From contig CAJWLW010000043.1 in NCBI GenBank assembly GCA_913042885.1, forward strand, positions 1-23,171: a DNA stretch of 23,171 bases, given 5' to 3'. A program made the translations under genes and the position numbers. This DNA is from an uncultured Lentisphaeria bacterium (GTDB lineage Bacteria > Verrucomicrobiota > Lentisphaeria > JABSQK01 > CAJWLW01). Below the pieces are notes generated by a model, which saw only the letters and a list, made by a program, of their open reading frames with translations, made no database searches and was not told where the DNA came from. How positions within the stretch are numbered: the first letter of the stretch is position 1; every line of letters begins with the position of its first letter. Of this stretch, positions 6,834-13,601 are shown piece by piece.

Positions 6834-7822
6834 TCCGGGTCGAGCTTGCGTTCCAGGGTCGATCGCGAAATTCCCAATACCCGGGCAGTCTGGCGTTTGT
6901 TATTGCCGGTGAGGCCATAGACATACTGGCAATGTCGGCGGACAGCGGTCTCGAGTGTCAGGTCGTCGCTATCGGGCACCGGCGGTGCAGGTTCGCTGTC
7001 AGCGCGACTTTGCGGTGCACGGTTCCGGGCACTGCCCCGTTGGTCGTCGAGGATGACATGCTCCGGCATGACGGTGTCGCCGGTGGTGAACAGGACGACC
7101 GTCTGAATGACGCGATGCAACTCACGCAGGTTTCCGGGCCACTCGTAGGCCTTGAGCCGATCCAGCGCATCGGGATCGATGCCCGTGATTGTCTTGCCGG
7201 CGGCAGCAGCTGTCCGGTTCAACTCGCCGGCTATGAGGCCGTCGAGATCTTTTCGACGCTGACGCAGCGGCGGCAGAACCAGCGTCAAGCCATTGAGGCG
7301 ATGATAAAGATCTTCGCGGAATTCCCGGGTACGTGTGAGTTGACGTAACGAGCGGTTGGTTGCAGAGATTATACGCACATCTGCGTAGTGCGTGACTTCG
7401 GCACCGAGTCGCTCAAACTCCCCATACTCAATGGCGCGCAGGATCTTGGCCTGGGCCATCGGGCTCATGTCGGCAATCTCATCGAAGAACATGGTGCCTT
7501 TGTGGGCGACTTCGAATTTGCCGCGGAGTTGATTGGTCGCACCGGTAAACGCTCCCTTCTCATGCCCGAACAACTGACTTTCCAGGAGCGTATCGGTCAT
7601 CGCGGAACTATTGAACGAAACGAACGTTTCTGCGGCACGCTCGGAGGAATTATGGATGGCTTGTGCCAGCAGCGTCTTGCCGGTACCGGTTTCGCCCTCC
7701 AGCAGGATAGGAATATCGGCATTCGCCGCTTCCCGCGCCAGGGCCAGACAGCCCTGCATATCAGGGTCTTTACTGATGAAATCGTCGAGGACGAATTTTG
7801 CGATGCGTTTGCGATCTTTCAA
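6830..7822 (-). CDS. Sigma-54-dependent transcriptional activator without N-terminal sensor domain (AAA+ plus Fis-type HTH)
   Basis: Bacterial enhancer-binding proteins use ATP hydrolysis to open promoters held by sigma-54 RNA polymerase. Almost the whole 330 residues are the AAA+ domain. Walker A is GETGTGKT (43-50), the sigma-54 contact loop GAFTGA (90-95), Walker B MFFDE (111-115), sensor I ISATNR (152-157), an Arg-containing REFREDLYHRL stretch (167-177) and sensor II WPGNLREL (228-235). A Pro-rich linker (about 262-285) leads to a Fis-type helix-turn-helix (about 307-327, NNKRQTARVLGISRSTLERK). Only about 20 residues precede the AAA+ core, so there is no receiver, PAS or GAF domain. Control must come from expression, a partner protein or a modification. 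The start is TTG at 7822 with a weak upstream GAG, 18 bp after the DUF3108 gene. Confidence 0.92.
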   Translation of the reverse strand: MKDRKRIAKFVLDDFISKDPDMQGCLALAREAANADIPILLEGETGTGKTLLAQAIHNSSERAAETFVSFNSSAMTDTLLESQLFGHEKGAFTGATNQLRGKFEVAHKGTMFFDEIADMSPMAQAKILRAIEYGEFERLGAEVTHYADVRIISATNRSLRQLTRTREFREDLYHRLNGLTLVLPPLRQRRKDLDGLIAGELNRTAAAAGKTITGIDPDALDRLKAYEWPGNLRELHRVIQTVVLFTTGDTVMPEHVILDDQRGSARNRAPQSRADSEPAPPVPDSDDLTLETAVRRHCQYVYGLTGNNKRQTARVLGISRSTLERKLDPE

Positions 7823-7840
7823 ACGGCGTCTCGTTCGCGA

Positions 7841-8617
7841 TCAGTCGCTGTCGTCCTGGCCGGGCACATGCTTGACCAAAACTCCGTGGAAACTGCCGAC
7901 CGCAACCTTGCTGGAAAATCTCAGCGGCACGCGGTATTCGTCGTCCGACAGCCAGATTCGCAGTTTCGCATCCTTGCTCTTGCGAAACACACCACCGACC
8001 TTCGAGACATCCGGTTCCAGCAACCACGCGGTGACTTTCCCGTCACGGGTCATCAGACGTGTTTTCTCGACGGAATCCAAGCGGCCGGATTCGCAGCGCT
8101 TGCCGTCGGTCACCAGAAACTCGTGGTCGGTTGTTTCGTCCGTGTCGATACAGCGGAAGGCGTACATCACCGACAACGGATCGAAGGTTCCGGGTTCGAT
8201 AGCAACAGGAGTACGGGTACGGTCGTAGTTGGTGTACTGCGAGGTCATACTTTCCCAGTCAAAAACCACTTTGATATCACGAGTACTGCCGCCCTCCTGC
8301 TGTTTCTTCCGGTAGTAGAGCGAGCGCGAAAAATCGGCCGCGGCGAAACCGTCGATACGGTCACGTACTTTATAAACAGCGTCGACAAAGGGGTTGGTTC
8401 TGGCAGTCATGACGAAGTGATAGGCTTCTTCCCCATCGACTTCGGTCATTGGCAGGACTTTGAAGGTGACTTTTCCCGCTGGGACAACACCCCATTTCAA
8501 ATGGTAGGTCAGGCTCTCGCCCGGAAAGAACGGGACATTTTCCGCAGAGATGTTTGAAGGGAGGACAACTGCGGCGAAAACAAACACTGCGCAGAGGCAA
8601 AACACACGGTTGATCAT
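7841..8617 (-). CDS. Exported DUF3108-family protein
   Basis: From the ATG at 8617 the product is 258 residues with a clear signal peptide: MINR, a hydrophobic core (about 5-20), then a small-residue cleavage region ending near SNISA-EN at 25. The mature part begins FFPGESLTYHLKWGVVPAGKVTF, the typical opening of DUF3108 (PF11306), a beta-rich periplasmic or outer-membrane-associated family of unknown function. A VYKVRDRIDGFA segment and the closing LRIWLSDDEYRVPLRF also fit the family. A longer frame starts at a GTG at 8734 that overlaps the glycosyltransferase stop as GTGA, but it would add 39 non-conserved residues ahead of the signal peptide. I prefer 8617 although its ribosome site is weak. 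The neighbours point to a role in envelope or surface-glycan assembly. Confidence 0.8.
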   Translation of the reverse strand: MINRVFCLCAVFVFAAVVLPSNISAENVPFFPGESLTYHLKWGVVPAGKVTFKVLPMTEVDGEEAYHFVMTARTNPFVDAVYKVRDRIDGFAAADFSRSLYYRKKQQEGGSTRDIKVVFDWESMTSQYTNYDRTRTPVAIEPGTFDPLSVMYAFRCIDTDETTDHEFLVTDGKRCESGRLDSVEKTRLMTRDGKVTAWLLEPDVSKVGGVFRKSKDAKLRIWLSDDEYRVPLRFSSKVAVGSFHGVLVKHVPGQDDSD

Positions 8618-8730
8618 ATGCAGTCCGGCTTTGCGAATGACATTCGTTTGCAGAAGTACCGGAATGCAGCGACGTGCAACCGGCGGGAAGCGGTTACAAT
8701 TATCCAACTCCGGGCTCTTGTCAATACCGC

Positions 8731-9522
8731 TCACTCCGGCTTGTCGTCATAATTTTCCCGGACATCGTCCCCGATCAGACGCCGTTCCCGGAGTTTCGCG
8801 TACTTGTTGAACGTGGCAAAGGCGGTGTTGACCGCGATCACCAGTCCGGCAATACCGTCAAGGAACCCGAGGCGCAACACATAATCCCGCACAAACCCCA
8901 GCACCGGATTGCCGATCAGCCGCACCAGTGAGCAGCGGCATCCCCGTTGCTCGAGGTCAGACGCGCCGATGGTTGAATACTTGTCGAGCGTCCGCAACTG
9001 ATCGCCGATGTCCTCGTACGTATAATGATAATAGAAGTGCCGTAGACCCCCGACATCGCCATCGACTTCGACGCTGGCGTGCAGTCCGCCTTCCCAGCGA
9101 CTGTGTTGCCGATTGTACAAGCGGATCTCGGAATCACGCCCCCAGGCACCATGTAAAATCCAGCGGCCGAGGAAAAACGTGCGTCGACGGACGTTGTAAC
9201 CGAGGACCGAATCGTCCGCAGCCACTCCGCTGAGCAGTGTTTGGATTTCATTCGCCAGTGACGTCGAGATCTCTTCGTCGGCATCGATAAACAGGACCCA
9301 GTCATGGCAGCACTGGTTCTGGGCAAACTGGTATTGCTCTCGGAAGCCCGGCCATTGGCGCTCGATGACACGGTTGGTGGCAGCTCGGACGATTTCCAGA
9401 GTACCATCAGTACTGCCGGAATCAACGACAACCAGCTCGTCGGCAAAGGCAACACTGGCCAGGGCACGCTCGACCGTACGCGCATTGTTAAACGTCAGCA
9501 TGTAGGCCGAGACTGGTCGCAT
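8731..9522 (-). CDS. Family 2 glycosyltransferase, LPS core (WaaE/KdtX) type
   Basis: A GT-A glycosyltransferase that should move a sugar from a nucleotide donor to a lipid-linked or LPS-core acceptor at the inner face of the inner membrane. With the ATG at 9522 it has 263 residues. It shows the N-terminal strand VSAYMLTFNNARTVERAL, the donor motif VVVDSGSTDGT (31-41), the metal-binding DAD (80-82, in FIDADEEI), and YNRQHSRWEGGLHASVEVDG as the acceptor-side region. A hydrophobic C-terminal helix follows (about 214-235), as in WaaE-like enzymes. A TTG at 9564 would add 14 residues, but family members start near VSAYMLTFN. Neither start has a good ribosome site. It is the first gene of the GT, DUF3108, sigma-54 activator, methyltransferase series. 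Confidence 0.85.
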   Translation of the reverse strand: MRPVSAYMLTFNNARTVERALASVAFADELVVVDSGSTDGTLEIVRAATNRVIERQWPGFREQYQFAQNQCCHDWVLFIDADEEISTSLANEIQTLLSGVAADDSVLGYNVRRRTFFLGRWILHGAWGRDSEIRLYNRQHSRWEGGLHASVEVDGDVGGLRHFYYHYTYEDIGDQLRTLDKYSTIGASDLEQRGCRCSLVRLIGNPVLGFVRDYVLRLGFLDGIAGLVIAVNTAFATFNKYAKLRERRLIGDDVRENYDDKPE

Positions 9523-9623
9523 ACACGGGCTCGGTTGACTGGAAAGGGCAACCGCAATCGGCAACCTGATCCGAATTGGGTTGACGATTTTTTAACGAAA
9601 ACGGTTACGGCTCTGCCGACTGT

Positions 9624-10382
9624 TCAGTACGTGGCGCGTCCGCCGGTCAGGTCGAAAACAAAGCCGGTGTTGAAGCTGGTCTCAGGCGACACGATGTAGG
9701 CCGCAGTCGCGGCGGCTTCTTCCAGCGAACCGGTGCGTTTCATGGGGATGCGGTCGGTCATGTACTTGACCATGGCGGGATCGGCAGCATCGACCATGGC
9801 CGTCTGGATCACGGCCGGTGCCAGGCCGTTGATCGTGACGCCGCTTTCGGCGTATTCCTTGCCCAGCCCCTTGACCAGGCCCACGACACCCGCCTTGCTG
9901 GTGGTGTAGCCTGCCATGCCGGGGTTGCCGTCCTTGCCGGCGATCGAAGCAACCAGCAGGATGCGCCCGTAGCCACGCTCGAGCATCGGCGGCAGACAAT
10001 GTTTGGCCATCAGAAACGAACCGCGCAAGTTGACGTTGATCACCTGGTCGAACACGTCGACATCGTACTCCACCGCTTTGACGTTGGTCTGGCCGACGAT
10101 GCCGGCGCAGTTAATCATTACATCGAGACGCCCGTGGGCATCCACGACCCCGGCAATGGCATGGCGCACCGATGCCTCGTCCCCGACATCGACAGCGGTG
10201 CCGCCGACGCTGCAGCCACGTTCTGCGAACTCCGCAACAGCGGCCTCGCGTGTGCTGTCGTTGGAGTCGAAGATACAGACTGTGGCACCTTCGCCGACGA
10301 GCCTATCGACCATTGCCTTGCCGAGACCGTCGGCGCCGCCGGTGACGATGGCAACCTGATCGCTGAATCGATTGAAATTCAT
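9624..10382 (-). CDS. SDR oxidoreductase, probable 2-keto-3-deoxy-L-fuconate/L-rhamnonate-type dehydrogenase
   Basis: Classical short-chain dehydrogenase of 252 residues. The NAD-binding TGGADGLG is at 14-21, D39 at the end of strand 2 favours NAD over NADP, and NCAG is at 91-94. The catalytic set is S146, Y159 and K163 (YTTSK). The ATG at 10382 follows AAGGAG at good spacing; an upstream in-frame extension runs into the next gene and is not real. Sixteen bp separate it from the FAH-family hydrolase. That pair matches the last two steps of the non-phosphorylative L-fucose and L-rhamnose routes: oxidation of the 2-keto-3-deoxy acid to a 2,4-diketo acid, then cleavage. The substrate is inferred from this pairing; the fold and catalysis are certain. 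Confidence 0.85.
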   Translation of the reverse strand: MNFNRFSDQVAIVTGGADGLGKAMVDRLVGEGATVCIFDSNDSTREAAVAEFAERGCSVGGTAVDVGDEASVRHAIAGVVDAHGRLDVMINCAGIVGQTNVKAVEYDVDVFDQVINVNLRGSFLMAKHCLPPMLERGYGRILLVASIAGKDGNPGMAGYTTSKAGVVGLVKGLGKEYAESGVTINGLAPAVIQTAMVDAADPAMVKYMTDRIPMKRTGSLEEAAATAAYIVSPETSFNTGFVFDLTGGRATY

Positions 10383-10398
10383 TTGCTTGATCTCCTTT

Positions 10399-11256
10399 TT
10401 ACTCGGCGGCAACACAGGTCTGCCGCTGGCTGCCAAGGCCTTCGACAGCGAGTTCGACGACGTCGCCCACACTGAGAAACTCAGGCGGATCCATCCCCAG
10501 ACCGACGCCCGAGGGCGTGCCCGTGTTCAGAACGTCACCTGGTTCGAGCGTAAAAAACTGCGACAGATAGCGGATAATCTCGCAAACGTCGAAAATCATC
10601 GTGTTGGTATTGCCGCTCTGCTTGCGGACACCGTTGACGTCGAGCGACATCGAAAGGTTCATGGGATCGGCGAGCTCGTCGGGCGTCGCCATGAACGGGC
10701 CAAGCGGGTTGAACGTATTGCAGGACTTGCCCTTGACCCACTGTCCCCCGCGTTCGAGCTGGAAGGCGCGCTCGGAGACGTCGTGGGAAATGCAGTAGCC
10801 GGCGATGTGGTCGGCAGCCGCTTCCCTGCTCGCAACGTAGCTGGCGGTCTTGCCAATGATTACGCCAAGCTCGACCTCCCAGTCGGTCTTTTCGCCGTTG
10901 CGCGGGATCGTCACGTTGTCATACGGACCAATAACAGTGTTGGTCGCCTTAAAAAAAACGATCGGCTCCAGGGGAATCTCCAGGCCGGATTCGCGGGCAT
11001 GTTCTTCGTAGTTCAGGCCGATGCAAACGACTTTGTACGGGCGTGCGACACAGGAACCGAGTCGGGCATCGGCGGGTACCTCGGGCAACTCATCACCACG
11101 GCTGGCAAGGATATCGGCGAGCTTCGCCAGTCCGTCGTTGTCGAAAAAATCACTATCCCAGTCACTGAATGCATCGGACAGATCTTTGCGGACACCGGAA
11201 TCGAGCAGGACCCCGGGTTTTTCTTGGCGGAACTCACCGAAGCGGATCAGTTTCAT
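10399..11256 (-). CDS. Fumarylacetoacetase (FAH) family hydrolase, probable 2,4-diketo-3-deoxy-L-fuconate/rhamnonate hydrolase
   Basis: This 285-residue protein has a short N-terminal domain (1-70) and a FAH catalytic domain. Metal ligands are E127 and E129 in DWEVELGVIIG and D159 in SHDVSERAFQLERGGQWVKG. Other hallmarks are VVCIGLNYEEHARESG (76-91), FFKATNTVIGP (101-111), KSCNTFNPLGPF and GDVLNTGTPSGVGLG. The block around SERAFQLERGGQWVKGK resembles the enzymes that split 2,4-diketo-3-deoxy-L-fuconate or -L-rhamnonate into pyruvate and L-lactate, more than fumarylacetoacetase itself; this is from memory of the family. The ATG at 11256 has only a weak CCAGAA ahead. A perfect TGACGTCA palindrome lies 23 bp upstream (11279-11286). 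It is followed by its likely partner SDR. Confidence 0.88.
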   Translation of the reverse strand: MKLIRFGEFRQEKPGVLLDSGVRKDLSDAFSDWDSDFFDNDGLAKLADILASRGDELPEVPADARLGSCVARPYKVVCIGLNYEEHARESGLEIPLEPIVFFKATNTVIGPYDNVTIPRNGEKTDWEVELGVIIGKTASYVASREAAADHIAGYCISHDVSERAFQLERGGQWVKGKSCNTFNPLGPFMATPDELADPMNLSMSLDVNGVRKQSGNTNTMIFDVCEIIRYLSQFFTLEPGDVLNTGTPSGVGLGMDPPEFLSVGDVVELAVEGLGSQRQTCVAAE

Positions 11257-11353
11257 TTCTGGACCATTGGCTGCAGGTTGACGTCAGAGTTGTCAGAATT
11301 GAGGGGCTAACGGTACCGCCACAAGCCTGAAAGTCAATGGAGATACGGGAGTG

Positions 11354-11381
11354 TTCAGGTATCAGATTTCAGCTATCGGAG
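11354..11381. repeat. Degenerate heptad tandem repeat (4 units)
   Basis: Four consecutive 7-bp units run from 11354, beginning TTCAGGT and ATCAGAT. They share a (T/A)TC(A/G)G core in register. The array sits in the 191-bp spacer between the FAH-type hydrolase start and the SDR at 11448. A second, looser heptad run (GTTGACG, TCAGAGT) starts at 11278. Similar arrays occur in other spacers of this block. Confidence 0.55.
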
Positions 11382-11447
11382 AAAAATAAACTGTCACCCG
11401 CATCGCGATTCCATTACGACTGTGATTACGGGACGACACCTGCTATC

Positions 11448-12233
11448 TCATTCCCCCGACAACCCCGGGATCTCCATGTACCGTCGATTGTCCTGGCAGG
11501 CAATCTGGCCGCCATCGACGATGATGGCTTGCGCGGTTATGAAGGATGAATCACGGCCAAGCAGGAAGGCAATGACGCTGGCGATTTCGCCAGCATCGCC
11601 GTAGCGGTCCATCGGGATCTGCCGAGTGTATGCGGCCTTGAAAAGGGGATCTTCGATTGAGAGGTCGCCGGGTGTACTGATGACCCCGGGGCACACGGCA
11701 TTGACGCGAATTTCATCCGCCGCCAGCTCGCCTCCTGCCGTTCTTGTCAGGGCCAGCAGTGCCGCCTTTGATGCGTCATAGGCGCTGCAGCCCGTGCTTG
11801 AACGAAAGGCATTACGACTGACAACGTTGACGATAGCCCCACCGCCGGCTGCTGCCATGACGGGCGCGATAGCGCGAATGAGCGCGAACGGCGCCGTCAC
11901 ATTGACGGCAAAGGCAAGCTGCCACACGTCGTTGGTCAATTCAGTGATGCGTCCACCGGGCCAGATGCCGGCATTGTTGACCAGCCGCAAAATGGGGCCG
12001 TGCTGCTCGGTCAGTTCGGCAACCAGCGCGGTAATGGCATCGCCGTTGCTCAGATCGAATGACACCGGCAACACGTCCTCACCGAGTTCAGCCTGCAGGT
12101 CGTTCAGCGTATCTTCATTGCGATCAAGCGCGATGACACGACAACCGTCCTGCAGCAACCGTGCGGTAGTCGCCCGGCCAATCCCCTGGGCCGCACCAGT
12201 CACCAGTGCCAGAATTTTTTCATCAGCCGCCAT
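11448..12233 (-). CDS. SDR oxidoreductase, substrate unknown
   Basis: Classical NAD(H)-type short-chain dehydrogenase of 261 residues. TGAAQGIG is at 12-19, D37 at the end of strand 2 indicates NAD preference, and NNAG is at 86-89. The catalytic residues are S139, Y152 and K156 (YDASK). The C-terminus carries VDGGQ and then an 18-residue tail, a little longer than the average SDR. The ATG at 12233 is chosen because GGAGG sits 5 bases upstream; a GTG four codons earlier overlaps that site. It may be the sugar dehydrogenase of the pathway, but sequence alone does not tell its substrate. It follows the SDR at 12283 by 49 bp on the same strand, with heptad-like sequence between. Confidence 0.85.
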   Translation of the reverse strand: MAADEKILALVTGAAQGIGRATTARLLQDGCRVIALDRNEDTLNDLQAELGEDVLPVSFDLSNGDAITALVAELTEQHGPILRLVNNAGIWPGGRITELTNDVWQLAFAVNVTAPFALIRAIAPVMAAAGGGAIVNVVSRNAFRSSTGCSAYDASKAALLALTRTAGGELAADEIRVNAVCPGVISTPGDLSIEDPLFKAAYTRQIPMDRYGDAGEIASVIAFLLGRDSSFITAQAIIVDGGQIACQDNRRYMEIPGLSGE

Positions 12234-12253
12234 CAACTCCTCCACGCTTCAGT

Positions 12254-12275
12254 TCTCAACATTTAACTGTTCAAC
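12254..12275. repeat. Degenerate heptad repeat with AAC register
   Basis: TCTCAAC, ATTTAAC and an 8-bp TGTTCAAC follow one another in the 49-bp spacer between two SDR genes. Read on the minus (coding) strand the units are GTTGA-like. The pattern runs towards the stop codon of the neighbouring SDR at 12283. It belongs to the same family as the other spacer heptads in this block. Confidence 0.5.
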
Positions 12276-12282
12276 CTTTCTC

Positions 12283-13053
12283 TCAACGCATCAACAGTCC
12301 GCCGTTGATCTCGACAATCTCGCCGGCCATGAACGAACTGCCGGGCGACAACAGTAGAAGCGCAAGATCGACGACCTCATCCGCCTGCCCCATCCGTCCA
12401 ACTGGCGTCAACTTGTTCAACAAGGCAGCGACTTCCGGTGTCGCCCGGCCTTCCTGCATCGGGGTATCAACGACGCCGGGGGCAAAGCCGTTGACTCGAA
12501 TCCCATGCGGCGCCAGCTCACGAGCCAGACCGCGCGTAAACGTGTGCACGGCGGATTTCGCTGCTGCGTAGGGCACAGTCCCGCCGCCGCCACCGGTATG
12601 GCCGGCAACCGACCCGACCGTGACTATGGCGCCTTCGCCCTGTGGAATCATCCGCCTCGCCGCCTGCTGGCAGCACAGAAAAACACTGGTGGCGTTAACC
12701 CTGATCATTTGGTCCCACTCCGACAACGGACATTCTACCACAGGATTCTTTTCCATCCATTCGCCGGCATTGCAGACAATCATATCAAGTTTGCCGCCGA
12801 AGGTTTCGTCGACAGTGGTGAACATCCGCTCAACGTGTTCCGGATCACCGACGTTCGCCTGCAGCACCAGTCCGCTGCCACCGGCACTGTCGATTTCTTC
12901 CTTGATCGCTTCGGCTGCAGCCTGGTTACGATTGTAGTTGATGCCGACGTTCGCTCCGGCACGGCCGAGTGCCAAGGCGATCGCACTCCCCATGCCCGAG
13001 CTGGCACCGGTCACGATCGCAGTCCGGCCTTTGAACCAATCTATGTTCGTCAT
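12283..13053 (-). CDS. SDR oxidoreductase, substrate unknown
   Basis: Classical short-chain dehydrogenase of 256 residues. TGASSGMG is at 15-22. The second strand ends GINYNRN with no acidic residue, which leaves NADP use open. The usual NNAG is CNAG (94-97), and catalytic S148, Y162 and K166 (YAAAK) are present. A Gly-rich loop, GHTGGGGG, lies between Ser and Tyr, longer than in most relatives. The C-terminus INGGLLMR is nearly identical in style to the SDR at 21744 (INGGRFLR), suggesting the two are paralogues. The ATG at 13053 fits, with GAAGGG 9 bases upstream; the longer frame to 13272 is antisense overlap with the VOC gene frame and not real. It is 13 bp from the VOC gene and surely co-transcribed. 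Confidence 0.86.
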   Translation of the reverse strand: MTNIDWFKGRTAIVTGASSGMGSAIALALGRAGANVGINYNRNQAAAEAIKEEIDSAGGSGLVLQANVGDPEHVERMFTTVDETFGGKLDMIVCNAGEWMEKNPVVECPLSEWDQMIRVNATSVFLCCQQAARRMIPQGEGAIVTVGSVAGHTGGGGGTVPYAAAKSAVHTFTRGLARELAPHGIRVNGFAPGVVDTPMQEGRATPEVAALLNKLTPVGRMGQADEVVDLALLLLSPGSSFMAGEIVEINGGLLMR

Positions 13054-13066
13054 CGTTGTGTACCCT

Positions 13067-13531
13067 TCATTTTTTGACCACGTCCTCGAACTCTTCGAAC
13101 AGTTCGACACTGATCCCATCCGGGTCCAGGGCATAGACAGCGCGAGCGACGGTGACACCGCCACGGACCACGTCCACCGGTGGGTTGATCGAACCGTAAC
13201 CGTCGGCAACGAGCTTTTCGTAGAGCGCCTCGACATCGTCAACCTCATAGGCGCAATGCGAGGATCCGACATAGTGATTGCGCTGTTCGCGTGGCGACGA
13301 AGGCGGGTTGATGTACTGGATCAGTTCGAGTATGAACTCATTCACCGGATGCCGCAGCAGCGCCGTGATGATATGCACGTTCTCGTAGCCGAGTATCACA
13401 TCGTAGCTGGGCAGGTCCTTGCGCTCACTCACGCGAAGTTCCTCGAACCCCAGCGTATCCCGATAAAACTTCAGTGACGACTGAACGTCCGACACGGTGA
13501 ACCCGTGGTGGTGAATCATTTTAACAGCCAT
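13067..13531 (-). CDS. VOC-superfamily (glyoxalase/dioxygenase fold) metalloprotein
   Basis: A 154-residue protein with two beta-alpha-beta-beta-beta modules. Probable metal ligands are H9 (HGFTVSD), E69 (ILELIQY), H92 (SHCAYEVDD) and E143 (SVELFEEF), the usual H/E...H/E pattern. FYRDTLGFEELR at 22-33 and ALDPDGISVELFE at 134-146 are the classic module ends. VOC proteins include glyoxalase I, methylmalonyl-CoA epimerase, ring-cleavage dioxygenases and lyases, so the reaction is open. An epimerase, isomerase or lyase acting on a keto acid would suit this cluster. The ATG at 13531 follows AGGAG by 8 bases. It ends 13 bp before the SDR at 13053. Confidence 0.85.
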   Translation of the reverse strand: MAVKMIHHHGFTVSDVQSSLKFYRDTLGFEELRVSERKDLPSYDVILGYENVHIITALLRHPVNEFILELIQYINPPSSPREQRNHYVGSSHCAYEVDDVEALYEKLVADGYGSINPPVDVVRGGVTVARAVYALDPDGISVELFEEFEDVVKK

Positions 13532-13563
13532 AAGGTTTCTCCTGGTCATTCAATTAGCGGGTG

Positions 13564-13584
13564 GCGGATGCAAGTGGCAAGTGT
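13564..13584. repeat. Heptad repeat between aldehyde dehydrogenase and VOC genes
   Basis: Three 7-bp units end with the near-exact pair CAAGTGG and CAAGTGT (13571-13584), preceded by a diverged GCGGATG. The array fills the middle of the 70-bp spacer between the aldehyde dehydrogenase stop and the VOC start. It has the same 7-bp period as the other spacer arrays but a different core. Confidence 0.5.
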
Positions 13585-13601
13585 GACTGTCACCTGAGCT
13601 A

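Noticed and set aside
7388..8557. 389-codon plus-strand frame spanning the sigma-54 activator and DUF3108 genes
   Set aside because: It crosses two real genes on the other strand and has no protein-like features.
9570..9623. Small stems and an A/T run between the SDR stop and the glycosyltransferase
   Set aside because: On the transcribed (minus) strand the run is A, not T, and the stems are only 4 bp, so a terminator is not supported.
10383..10472. Upstream extension of the SDR gene to 10472
   Set aside because: It runs into the FAH-family gene in another frame; the ATG at 10382 has a strong AAGGAG site and the normal SDR N-terminus.
13054..13272. N-terminal extension of the SDR at 12283
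   Set aside because: These residues are out-of-frame VOC coding sequence; MTNIDWFKGRTAIVTG at 13053 is the normal start.
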